A program made the translations under genes and the position numbers. A stretch of 64,000 nucleotides of DNA, taken from the NCBI RefSeq assembly GCF_029783845.1, contig NZ_LWID01000001.1, positions 2,389,501-2,453,500 on the forward strand, read 5' to 3'. Below are positions 17,406 to 25,264 of the stretch, in pieces. The stretch comes from Volucribacter amazonae (lineage in GTDB: Bacteria > Pseudomonadota > Gammaproteobacteria > Enterobacterales > Pasteurellaceae). Under the pieces are notes generated by a model. That model did not search any database, was not told where the DNA came from, and saw nothing but the letters and a program-made list of their open reading frames with translations. Positions within the stretch are counted from its first letter, which is position 1. Each line of letters begins with the position of its first letter.

Positions 17406-17810
17406 ATGAATAATTCTGAATCTCCAAAAGAAATATTTTTAAATTTTATGAATAGCATGTATGAATGGGAATCCTCTATGATTTCTAATGAAACAATAAA
17501 TATTGAAAATGAAAATAATGCAAGAGAAATTTTAGTAAAAATATTTGAAAAATACTGCCCCCCTAAAAAAAGAAAATATGGAAAACCAAATAATATCAGC
17601 TATGGTTGGCCATCTAAATATAATATGAATGATCAATATATATATAAAATAGATGAGGCAGATAAAAAATGTTCAATATATACTAAACTCACAATATTAG
17701 GAAATTTAAATTATAGATATACTTTGCAATATAAAAATAAAAAATGGCTTATAGATAAAAGAGAAGTTAGTTATGACGATGGAGTTACTTGGGAAAAATC
17801 TATATTATAA
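17406..17810 (+). CDS. NTF2-fold immunity protein, diverged
   Basis: A 134-aa protein with the same landmarks as the other NTF2-fold immunity genes: FEKYCPPKKRKYGKPNNIS, then GWPSKYN, then YRYTLQYKNKKWLIDKRE and a final TWEKSIL. Overall it differs strongly from 16756-17181, as expected when each immunity protein tracks its own toxin. It has AGGGAAAT before the ATG and follows directly on the broken tail of a related toxin, so it is an orphan immunity gene. Confidence 0.78.
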   Translation: MNNSESPKEIFLNFMNSMYEWESSMISNETINIENENNAREILVKIFEKYCPPKKRKYGKPNNISYGWPSKYNMNDQYIYKIDEADKKCSIYTKLTILGNLNYRYTLQYKNKKWLIDKREVSYDDGVTWEKSIL

Positions 17811-17852
17811 CTATTGAATTAGATTACCTATATAAATAGATATAAAATAATT

Positions 17853-18174
17853 ATGATAATAAATGGTTTATATAAATTAAAAGAAATCATTGAAAATGAT
17901 TTTTGGGATATTAGAGATAGCCATACATTTGAAGAAAAATGGTTAAATGAATACTCTATTCTTAATGATGTTAGACTAGATGATAAAGTTAATAAATGAA
18001 ATTAGAGAGATATCATTTAAAAATGTATACTTGAAAACTGGTAATGAAGAAATTGCTTCTTATTTATCTGATGATTTTGAATTAATAGCAAAATCTTTAT
18101 TCTTAAATAAGGATAATTGGATAATAACTCATCTATGGAAACCTTATTTACAATCAAAAATATATATAGAATAG
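17853..18174 (+). pseudogene. Frameshifted small gene, possible immunity remnant
   Basis: One frame from 17853 reads MIINGLYKLKEIIENDFWD and runs to LDDKVNK before a stop. The overlapping +1 frame continues LINEIREISFKNVYLKTGNE and EIASYLSDDFELIAKSL to 18174. Joined, they give one protein of about 105 aa, so a one-base shift near 17980-17995 is likely. The family is not recognised. Position in a run of orphan immunity genes suggests the same role. Confidence 0.5.
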
Positions 18175-18199
18175 ATTATTACTAACAAAAGGATATATA

Positions 18200-18562
18200 A
18201 TGACACAATTAGAATTTGTAGAAATATTAAAAGAACTAATCGGACAAGGGACTTGTGATGATGTCATTGATTTATTAGATGACCCACCAGGCAGAAGACC
18301 AGCACAATATCTGGTAGAAATGTCTAATTTCTTCAAATCTCAAGATGAAAATAGCAAAGAAATGATAAAAAAAATTATATCTTACACTGCTGATACAGCT
18401 CTGTTTGGTTTGTTTTGTATCATAGATGATGTAAGAACTTTTGATAATGAGCATGGGCACCTTGAACTATTTTATATTAAAGAAAAAATAAAAGTTCTAT
18501 TGAATGATCCAGAACAAGAATATTTACATGATATTTTTAATTCATTAGAAAATAAGTATTAA
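18200..18562 (+). CDS. Putative immunity protein, duplicate of 14413-14775 (copy 2 of 2)
   Basis: 120 aa, nearly identical to the product of 14413-14775 at both DNA and protein level. The duplication extends past the stop through the junction sequence and the first codons of an Rhs core piece (to about 18629). Here no cognate toxin precedes it, so it is an orphan. An AAGGATAT ribosome site lies before the ATG. Confidence 0.75.
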   Translation: MTQLEFVEILKELIGQGTCDDVIDLLDDPPGRRPAQYLVEMSNFFKSQDENSKEMIKKIISYTADTALFGLFCIIDDVRTFDNEHGHLELFYIKEKIKVLLNDPEQEYLHDIFNSLENKY

Positions 18563-18583
18563 TAAATTTGTTCTTTAAAAATA
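18561..18583 (+). repeat. Rhs cassette junction sequence, copy 3
   Basis: AATAAATTTGTTCTTTAAAA directly after the immunity stop. Downstream bases match copy 2 up to the hairpin that opens the Rhs frame. Confidence 0.75.
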
Positions 18584-18600
18584 AAATAAGCTAAATATAA

Positions 18601-19277
18601 ACGGCTACTGAAAAGTCTCGCCGTTTTTTGATAGCCGGCAAACTACAATGGCAAGCCGAAGCCCAATCGTTATGGGGCTTAACCTTTAGCCAATATAGCA
18701 AAACACAACCTCTTGACCCACAACTGCTTTTTGCTGGACAATACTATGACCCAGAAAGTGGCTTAGCCTACAACCGTTTTCGCTACTACGATCCTGAAAC
18801 AGCTTGCTATTTATGTTCTGACCCCATTGGTTTATTGGATGGAGAAACGCCTTATAGTTATGTGGCTAATCCGTTGGATTGGGTGGATTGGTTTGGGTTG
18901 GCAGGGTGTAAAGGAAAAAAATGGGATGTTGGATCATATCAACAACTTAGAAGTTCTGTAAAAAATCATAGATTAGAATTAGATGCTCATCATATCGGTC
19001 AAAAAGCACTAATGAAAAAACTGGTTAAAAATTATGACCTAATACGGGGCCTGCTATTCTTGTACCTAAAGAAGGTCATACTGTTTCTAAACTTAATATT
19101 GGAGTAGTATCTAGAAGTAATATTAATCCTAAAACTGGGCAAAAAATTAAATCAGCTAGAGAACTTCTTGCTAGAGATATAAAAGAATTAAAAAGAGTAT
19201 ACCCAGAAATTCCAAAATCAAAAATTAGAGAAATAATAAAATTAAATAAATCTATGTATCCAGAAATGAATAAATAA
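18601..19277 (+). pseudogene. Rhs cassette 3: core deletion derivative with frameshifted HNH-like toxin
   Basis: The frame opens at 18601 with TATEKSRRF, as in element 2, then jumps in frame to AGKLQWQAEAQSLWG. About 430 codons of core have therefore been removed. The core end reads SDPIGLLDGETPYSYVANPL. The toxin begins KGKKWDVGSYQQLRSSVKNH, with LELDAHHIGQKALMKKLV. Near 19038 the frame shifts: the continuation PNTGPAILVPKEGHT, then SARELLARDIKELKRV and IIKLNKSMYPEMNK, lies in another frame up to 19277. The tail resembles that of cassette 1, so both belong to the same xHH nuclease group. It is inactive as it stands, both from the shift and from the missing N-terminus. Confidence 0.8.
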
Positions 19278-19286
19278 GGAGTTACT

Positions 19287-19634
19287 ATGTTGGATAAAGA
19301 TGTTAGTGAAGCTATCTATAACGAATTAATTAATTTTAATTTAAAATATTATATAAATAGCCTATCAAATGCTGAAAATATAAATCCTAATGATACTTGC
19401 AATTCTATAGTAAATATATTATTGAATCTTAATAATGAACAAAAAGAAGTTTTTTTTAATTTTTTAAAGACCGTTATCATTGATACCGCTTCTACTATAT
19501 TAGGAGCTATAGATGGTACAACATTTATAAAGGATGCTGATGGTGAATATATATTAAAATATAATAATGAAGATATTCAGGGATGTTTACAAGACTATTT
19601 TTTAGCTAAAGCAGAAGAAGACGAATACAAATAA
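19287..19634 (+). CDS. Putative immunity protein for cassette 3 toxin
   Basis: 115 aa, acidic, with AAGGAG at ideal distance before the ATG and 9 bases after the toxin's true end. The central IIDTASTILGAIDGTTFI looks like a conserved core of a small immunity family, but I cannot name it. It is intact although its toxin is frameshifted. Confidence 0.7.
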   Translation: MLDKDVSEAIYNELINFNLKYYINSLSNAENINPNDTCNSIVNILLNLNNEQKEVFFNFLKTVIIDTASTILGAIDGTTFIKDADGEYILKYNNEDIQGCLQDYFLAKAEEDEYK

Positions 19635-19642
19635 ACTCATCT

Positions 19643-19747
19643 AAAAATAAATATAGATATACACTAATATATAAAAATAAATGGTTTATATCCAAAAAAG
19701 AATGGTTATCTTTATATGATGAAAAATGGATTTTAGATACAATATAA
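19643..19747 (+). pseudogene. C-terminal remnant of an NTF2-fold immunity gene
   Basis: The frame reads KNKYRYTLIYKNKWFISKKE, then DEKWILDTI and a stop. It aligns with the end of 17406-17810 (YRYTLQYKNKKWLIDKRE). No start remains. Confidence 0.55.
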
Positions 19748-19812
19748 CTTACAAAAACAAATCATATTACACTAATAAATATTGAATTGTATTTATCCAA
19801 TAAGGAAAATTA

Positions 19813-20223
19813 ATGAGCGAACATTTAACAATTAATGATGAACTACAAGTAAGAAAGATTATTATTGAGTTTACTAATATGATGAATAAATGGGAAAAGA
19901 AATTTTGCCGCAATAGCTCTGCTCCAAAGCTGGCTATAGAAATAAAGGATATATTTGATAAATATTGTACTAAAAAAGATAGAAAATATGGTCGTCCTAA
20001 TGCGCTATCAGCTGGCAACCCACCCAATTATGACCTTAAGCATAATATTATAAAAAAGATTGAAAAAGAGAAAAATAAATTTATTGTTTATATACAACAA
20101 ACCAATAAATTTGAGAATTTATACAGAATTTTTGTAGTAAAAAATAGAGATAAACAATTTAAGATAGATAGAAAAGAAAGGTTTTCATATCCAGATAATA
20201 AATGGGAAAGAGTAGGGTTATAA
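19813..20223 (+). CDS. NTF2-fold immunity protein (copy 2)
   Basis: 136 aa, closely related to 16756-17181 over its whole length (IEFTNMMNKWEKKFCRNSSA..., ending KWERVGL), with AAGGAAAA before the ATG. The similarity continues past the stop into TTATATTAAAAGTAAGC and on to the junction sequence. No cognate toxin precedes it, so it is an orphan copy kept after loss or transfer of its toxin. Confidence 0.78.
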   Translation: MSEHLTINDELQVRKIIIEFTNMMNKWEKKFCRNSSAPKLAIEIKDIFDKYCTKKDRKYGRPNALSAGNPPNYDLKHNIIKKIEKEKNKFIVYIQQTNKFENLYRIFVVKNRDKQFKIDRKERFSYPDNKWERVGL

Positions 20224-20253
20224 ATTAACTTATATTAAAAGTAAGCTATTATT

Positions 20254-20276
20254 AATAGATTTGTTCTTTAAAATAA
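20254..20276 (+). repeat. Rhs cassette junction sequence, copy 4
   Basis: AATAGATTTGTTCTTTAAAA, one base different from the other three copies, directly before Rhs core piece 4. Confidence 0.7.
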
Positions 20277-20616
20277 TAAATGGGTTAACTCTACCAGCTT
20301 TGCAGTTGTTCAACCCAACGGCAAAGTGCTAGGCTTACTTGACCCTACCGGCAAACTACAATGGCAAGCCGAAACTCAATCGTTATGGGGCTTAACTTTT
20401 AGCCAATATAGCAAAATACAACCTCTTGACCCACAACTGCTTTTTGCAGGACAATATTATGACTCAGAAAGTGGCTTAGCCTACAACCGCTTCCGCTACT
20501 ACGATCCTGAAACTGCTTGCTATTTATGTCCTGACCCGATTGGTTTATTGGGTGGGGAAACGCCTTATGGTTATGTAATAAATTTAAATGGGGGGATAGA
20601 CTTCTATTTAATGTAA
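20272..20616 (+). pseudogene. Rhs cassette 4: core end with lost toxin domain
   Basis: The frame opens at 20272 with KWVNSTSFAVVQPNGKVLG, follows the same core to PDPIGLLGGETPYGYV, then departs at once into INLNGGIDFYLM and a stop. The variable toxin domain is missing, so only the conserved core end remains. Confidence 0.75.
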
Positions 20617-20703
20617 TTGTAATCCTTTCTTATTTTAGAAAAAATATATCTATAAAATATTAACATATATATTACGTCAACTAAGCTTTATATTCGCTAT
20701 TAG

Positions 20704-20814
20704 GTTAGACTTTATGATATTATTGCTTCCCAATTTAAAGGACTCAAAAAAAATGTCTATGGTTTAGGAGGAAAATTAGTTGACTTAGGTAATAATCATT
20801 TCAATGAATGTTAA
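20704..20814 (+). pseudogene. Short toxin-tail remnant
   Basis: An open frame without a start reads YDIIASQFKGLKKNVYGLGG, then KLVDLGNNHFNEC and a stop. It overlaps the start of the next small gene, the pattern expected for a toxin end and its immunity gene. Weak evidence, resting on arrangement. Confidence 0.35.
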
Positions 20815-20989
20815 TGCACTTGCTGTTAAACATAATTTAAGTGTTAAAAAAGATAAAGGACTCATCGAAAGATATGAATTAACAAATTATTGGGGAACAA
20901 GTAATAGTTTAGCTGAAAGGATAATTCGTTACTATGATACTGATATTAATCGAGATGAGATTAAATTTGAAGTATTTTTTGATTTATGA
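20804..20989 (+). CDS. Short hypothetical protein, possible truncated immunity gene
   Basis: 61 aa, MNVNALAVKHNLSVKKDKGL..., ending FEVFFDL. The same frame continues after a TGA for 16 more codons (DDREKLTPLISILLV) to 21037, so it may be a longer gene with a nonsense codon. No recognised family and no strong ribosome site. Confidence 0.4.
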   Translation: MNVNALAVKHNLSVKKDKGLIERYELTNYWGTSNSLAERIIRYYDTDINRDEIKFEVFFDL

Positions 20990-21058
20990 GATGATAGAGA
21001 AAAATTAACTCCTTTAATATCTATATTATTAGTTTAATAATATTACTTAATTATTAAT

Positions 21059-21475
21059 ATGAAAAATATTGAAGCTTTATTAAAAGAAATTGAGTCAAAT
21101 TCTGTAAAAACTGATATTAATCCATTAAATGAACCTTTAAATAGTAAGATAATGTCCAATCTAAACTTTCATAGAGTTGAGATTAGGGATAAGCATTTGA
21201 TAGGAGCTATTTTTAAATTTTGTTCATTTAGAGGTGCATTTATTGAACAGAGTATTTTTTCTAATTGTATTTTTCTTAACTGTTCTTTTATTACTGTTGT
21301 TTGTGATAATACAATTTTTCAACGGTGTAGGTTTTTAAATTCAGTTTTAATTTCAAGCCAGTTTGGGAATAATACTTTTAAATCCTGTACTTTTCATAAA
21401 TCTTTTTTTAATGATAAAACTTTTTTATTTAATAAGGTAGAGGACTGTTACTTTAATAAAAATATTATTTATTAA
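21059..21475 (+). CDS. Pentapeptide-repeat-like protein
   Basis: 138 aa. Residues from about 45 to 125 show the five-residue rhythm with a central Phe/Leu and small residues (AIFKFCSFRGAFIEQSIFSN, then CIFLNCSFI, then FQRCRFLNSV, then FKSCTFHKSFF). This predicts a right-handed quadrilateral beta-helix. It is Cys-rich for its size and has no signal peptide. Pentapeptide-repeat proteins include DNA mimics and T6SS-linked immunity or adaptor proteins. Next to Rhs cassettes an immunity role is possible but unproven. Confidence 0.65.
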   Translation: MKNIEALLKEIESNSVKTDINPLNEPLNSKIMSNLNFHRVEIRDKHLIGAIFKFCSFRGAFIEQSIFSNCIFLNCSFITVVCDNTIFQRCRFLNSVLISSQFGNNTFKSCTFHKSFFNDKTFLFNKVEDCYFNKNIIY

Positions 21476-21512
21476 ATGATGTTATGATATATTAACTTAG
21501 AATAAGTTGTTT

Positions 21513-21908
21513 ATGAAAAAATCTATTATTCTATATATATTTCCTATTATACTATTATATCTAATAATAGATTTAGATATGAAATATAAAAATATTACTA
21601 GTGATTTAATAGGTCTAAATATATCTGAGTTAGAAAAAGTAATAGGGATAAGATATATTGATAATTTAGTTGCGAAAGGTTTTATAGTTTATCCATGGAA
21701 AGTTTATAAAAAAGGATGTGGCAAAGGATATTCAATGACAATTTATTATAATGATGACAATATTGTTACCAATGTAGATAATAAAGTTTTTTATATGTGT
21801 AATGATGTGGTGTTATTATCAAAAAATGAATTTATTAATCAAGGTGGAGAAGGTTATGAATTTTATATTTATCCATTTTTTAAGTTTGACATAAGTAAGT
21901 TTAATTAG
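21513..21908 (+). CDS. Hypothetical membrane-anchored or exported small protein
   Basis: 131 aa beginning MKKSIILYIFPIILLYLIID, a signal peptide or N-terminal anchor. It then has a domain with two Cys (KKGCGKGYSMTIYYND and YMCNDVVLL) that could form a disulfide outside the cytoplasm. A TTG TTT precedes the ATG; the ATG at 21513 is the natural start. I do not recognise the family. Periplasmic immunity protein is one possibility. Confidence 0.6.
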   Translation: MKKSIILYIFPIILLYLIIDLDMKYKNITSDLIGLNISELEKVIGIRYIDNLVAKGFIVYPWKVYKKGCGKGYSMTIYYNDDNIVTNVDNKVFYMCNDVVLLSKNEFINQGGEGYEFYIYPFFKFDISKFN

Positions 21909-21935
21909 TGATTATAAATTTAAGATTAATTAATA

Positions 21936-23054
21936 ATGATAAATTTTATATTATTTCTATATTTATTGTTTTTCAATAACTTTTTATTTTCTATTGAAAA
22001 TAATACAATTTGTGATGATTATGATTTGCAAATGAATAATACTGATTTATTGATTCATTGTGCAGAGAAAGGCTATTCAATTAGCCAATATAATTTAGGG
22101 CTAAGTTATCAATATGGTAGAAATGTACAACAAGATTTTTCTCAAGCATTTTATTGGTTGAATAAAGCGGCAGAACAGCAATTACCTGAAGCTATATTTA
22201 ATATAAGTCTTTTCTATGAAAAAGGAATAGGTGTACAACAAGATAAGGAGAGAGCTTTTAAATATATAAAAGAGTTAGCCGAGCAAGGATATACAATGGC
22301 ATTGAATAATTTAGGAAAATATTATCAACAAGGAATTGGTACACCAAAGGATTTAAAAAAAGGATTTGAATATTATTTTTTAGCTGTTGAAAAAGGAGCG
22401 CCAAGTACAGCTTTAGTAAATTTAGGGCATGCATATTTTTATGGTATAGGTACAGATGTAAATATTAGCAAAGCTTTTGAAATTACTAAAAGAGCTGCCG
22501 AGCAAGATGATACATTAGCAATGAATAATTTAGGTACTTTTTATAAACATTTAAATAATAATAAAGAAGCATTTTATTGGTTTGATAAAGCAGCCAAAAT
22601 GGACAACTCTTTAGCTCAAACTAATTTAGGATTTTCTTATGCTAAAGGTATAGGAGTAGAACCAAATAAAGAGAAAGCCTTATATTGGTTAAATAAAGCA
22701 GTGAAACAGTCAGATCCTCAGGCTTATTTTATCTTAGGCAGCTTGTATTCTGAGCAGAGTATATTAGGAAAAGATGATAGCAAAGCATTTTCCTATTATC
22801 AAAAAGCGGCAGAGTTAGGTAATGGAAATGCTCAGAATAATTTAGGTAATTGGTTTTTAAATGGACGATTTGTTAAAAAAGATGAAAAAGAAGCCTTAAA
22901 GTGGTATTTAAAAGCAGCGAATGAGAGTAATAATCCTTATGCAATGTATACATTATCAGAACTCTATAAAGAAGGTACAAAAAATATTTCTAAAGACCCC
23001 GAAAAAGCTAAATATTGGTTAGAAAAAGCTAAGGAAAATGGGCTGAATTTATAA
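21936..23054 (+). CDS. Sel1-repeat protein with signal peptide
   Basis: 372 aa. The N-terminus MINFILFLYLLFFNNFLFS is a signal peptide, so the protein should be periplasmic. The rest is about nine Sel1-like repeats, each with the pattern A..NLG..Y..G.GV..D..KA..WL.KAAE (for example NLGLSYQYGRNVQQDFSQAF and NLGFSYAKGIGVEPNKEKAL), ending AKYWLEKAKENGLNL. Sel1 proteins are protein-binding scaffolds, and some are T6SS immunity proteins (for example the Tli5 group). A decayed paralogue follows at 24084-25168. The target is unknown. Confidence 0.85.
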   Translation: MINFILFLYLLFFNNFLFSIENNTICDDYDLQMNNTDLLIHCAEKGYSISQYNLGLSYQYGRNVQQDFSQAFYWLNKAAEQQLPEAIFNISLFYEKGIGVQQDKERAFKYIKELAEQGYTMALNNLGKYYQQGIGTPKDLKKGFEYYFLAVEKGAPSTALVNLGHAYFYGIGTDVNISKAFEITKRAAEQDDTLAMNNLGTFYKHLNNNKEAFYWFDKAAKMDNSLAQTNLGFSYAKGIGVEPNKEKALYWLNKAVKQSDPQAYFILGSLYSEQSILGKDDSKAFSYYQKAAELGNGNAQNNLGNWFLNGRFVKKDEKEALKWYLKAANESNNPYAMYTLSELYKEGTKNISKDPEKAKYWLEKAKENGLNL

Positions 23055-24062
23055 ATGCCTAGTTTAAAGATAATGTTTAATGAAACAGGAAATAATTGGG
23101 GAATTTTTAGTAGGGCAAAGGAGTTATATAACCAGAAGATGAAATATATAAAATTTAAATTACTTAATTTACAAAAATTTCCAGATAGTATAGTGAAATA
23201 TAATAGAGAATACGTTATATCTCGACATCCTGAGGATATAAAAGAATATGATTATATGTCTCAACTTAGTAAAAATGATAAAATAAATTTCTCATTATTA
23301 TCTTCACCAGGTGTATTTATTTATATAAGTATTGAAGGATGGTTTTATTTATTACCTATTGCTCAGAGAGAATGGTTAAATAATTTTAATGATGATATTA
23401 ATAGTTTTTTAGAAACATTCTTCTCTGTTTTTGAAAATAAACTTGAATTTTCTGAGCTCTTAAAGTTATTTGATTTAGATAATCTAAAAAGATTTAAAGA
23501 GTGGTTAGAGTATATTTTAATTTATGATTATAATAGAGACTTTGCTATTTATTGTGATAAAGCAATAACAAATATAATCAAGAATATTGATTTGAAAGAT
23601 AATGATCTTAATTTTTGGTTGAGCAATAAAAAATTTCCAATTGACTTTTTGCAATTCAATAGAAAATATGTTGAAGATAAATATCCTCTAGGAATAGCTG
23701 AATATAATTATCTAAATTCTTTAACAGAAGGAAGTAAAATTGATTTTTCAAAATTCTCAGGAGGATCTTTTTATATAAGTTGGAATGGATGGTCCTATAT
23801 TTTACCAAAATTGCAATATGAATGGTTTCATAATTATAACAACACTATTGATTTTTTTATGGGAGAGTTTATATTTCATATAACATATGGTAATAATATA
23901 TTTAAGTTATTAGATATTCTAGATAAAAAAGATATAACAAAATTATTTAATTGGTTTAAATATATTATTATTTATTATTCATATCAATCATTTTCTCAAT
24001 ATTATAGAAATAATATTAAGAATTTGATTTTTATTATAGATGATTTTATTAATGAAAATTAA
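23055..24062 (+). CDS. Hypothetical protein with an internal domain duplication
   Basis: 335 aa, starting on the base after the Sel1 gene stop, so translationally coupled. Two halves of about 140 aa are clearly related. Half one reads KFPDSIVKYNREYVISRHPE, YDYMSQLSKNDKINFS, FIYISIEGWFYLLP and EWLNNFNDDI. Half two reads KFPIDFLQFNRKYVEDKYPL, YNYLNSLTEGSKIDFS, FYISWNGWSYILP and EWFHNYNNTI. There is no signal peptide or membrane helix. I do not recognise the family. The two-domain form may have arisen by fusion of a duplicated single-domain immunity-type gene. Confidence 0.7.
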   Translation: MPSLKIMFNETGNNWGIFSRAKELYNQKMKYIKFKLLNLQKFPDSIVKYNREYVISRHPEDIKEYDYMSQLSKNDKINFSLLSSPGVFIYISIEGWFYLLPIAQREWLNNFNDDINSFLETFFSVFENKLEFSELLKLFDLDNLKRFKEWLEYILIYDYNRDFAIYCDKAITNIIKNIDLKDNDLNFWLSNKKFPIDFLQFNRKYVEDKYPLGIAEYNYLNSLTEGSKIDFSKFSGGSFYISWNGWSYILPKLQYEWFHNYNNTIDFFMGEFIFHITYGNNIFKLLDILDKKDITKLFNWFKYIIIYYSYQSFSQYYRNNIKNLIFIIDDFINEN

Positions 24063-24083
24063 GATGATTCTGTAGGAATATAT

Positions 24084-25168
24084 ATGAGATATTGTTTTAT
24101 ATTGATATTATTAATATCAACTATTTTTAATGCGAATATAACTTCAAACAATGATGGTATTAATATAGTTGAGAAATATAATCCCAGTTTAATAATAGGT
24201 GGCGATTATTTATACGATTTGGCTGTTGATTATTATGAAAAAAATAATATTTTATCCTTTTGTTTATCTTCTTTAGCTATAAGTAAAAATCTAAAGTATT
24301 ACTCTCTATATTTTATGAAAAAGGGGTTATTGTAGAGAAAGATTATCATACCGCATTTTTATTATCACAAGAAGCTGCAGAACAAGGCTAGGTTTTAGCA
24401 TTGAATAATTTAGGAGATTATTATCAATATGGAATAGGAGTACCTATTGATATAAATAAAAGCATTTATTACTATCAAGAAGCTATAGAAAAAGGAAATT
24501 TAGATATTGCTAAGATAAATTTAGCTATGTTATTTTTTGAAAAAATTAATAGTAAAAAATCCCCAAATAAAACTATAGAATTGCTATTAGATGCTACAAA
24601 CTCAGATAATCTAGAAATGAGAATTGTAGCTATGACCAATTTGGGAGGTGTTTATAAACATTTGGGATATAATGTAGAAGCATTTGTATGGACTAAAAAA
24701 GCAGCAGAATTAGATAGTGAAGTTGCAGAAACTAATTTAGGTTTTTTATTTTCTGAAGGGATAGGAACAAAACCAAATGCAGAAAAAGCTTTATATTGGT
24801 TAAATAAAGCTATGGATAAAAAATATCCAGAAGCTTTTTTTATTTTAGCAACTATTTATAAAAATGGTTCTAAATCTATAGAGAAAAATTATTTCAAAGC
24901 TTTAGAATTATATAGTATAGCGAGCGATTTAGATCATGGAATGGCTAAGAATAATTTAGCTAATATGTTATTTAATGGTCAAGGAATAGAACCAGATAGG
25001 CTGAGAGCATTAAACTTATATTTAGATGCTGCTAATAGTCATAATATCGCATTTTCAATGTATGCATTGTATCAAATTTATTCTAGAGGATATGAAGAAA
25101 TTCCTAAAGATCTCGAAGAAGCTAAATATTGGTTAGAAAAAGCTAAAGAAAATGGATTAGATTTATAA
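24084..25168 (+). pseudogene. Decayed Sel1-repeat paralogue (frameshift plus amber stop)
   Basis: It begins with a signal peptide (MRYCFILILLISTIFNANIT), but the frame shifts near 24302-24312. The true continuation (FYEKGVIVEKDYHTAFLLSQ) then meets a TAG at 24389-24391, where the paralogue at 21936 has Tyr (AEQGYTMALNNLG). After that it runs open to 25168 through several Sel1 repeats and ends AKYWLEKAKENGLDL, nearly the same tail as 21936-23054. It is a tandem duplicate that has been inactivated. Confidence 0.8.
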
Positions 25169-25245
25169 ATCTAATTTATTAGATAGAAAAAATATCAAAG
25201 TTTAGGCATAATTTAAATATTTTAGTAGAATCTAATAAATTAGAT
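25169..25245. repeat. Pair of palindromic 16-mers in opposite orientation
   Basis: ATCTAATTTATTAGAT at 25169-25184 and its exact complement ATCTAATAAATTAGAT at 25230-25245. Each is itself nearly palindromic and together they bracket a 45-base spacer between the decayed Sel1 gene and the next gene. It could be a hairpin terminator or an operator pair. Function unknown. Confidence 0.55.
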
Positions 25246-25264
25246 ACATTATGGAGAATATTTA

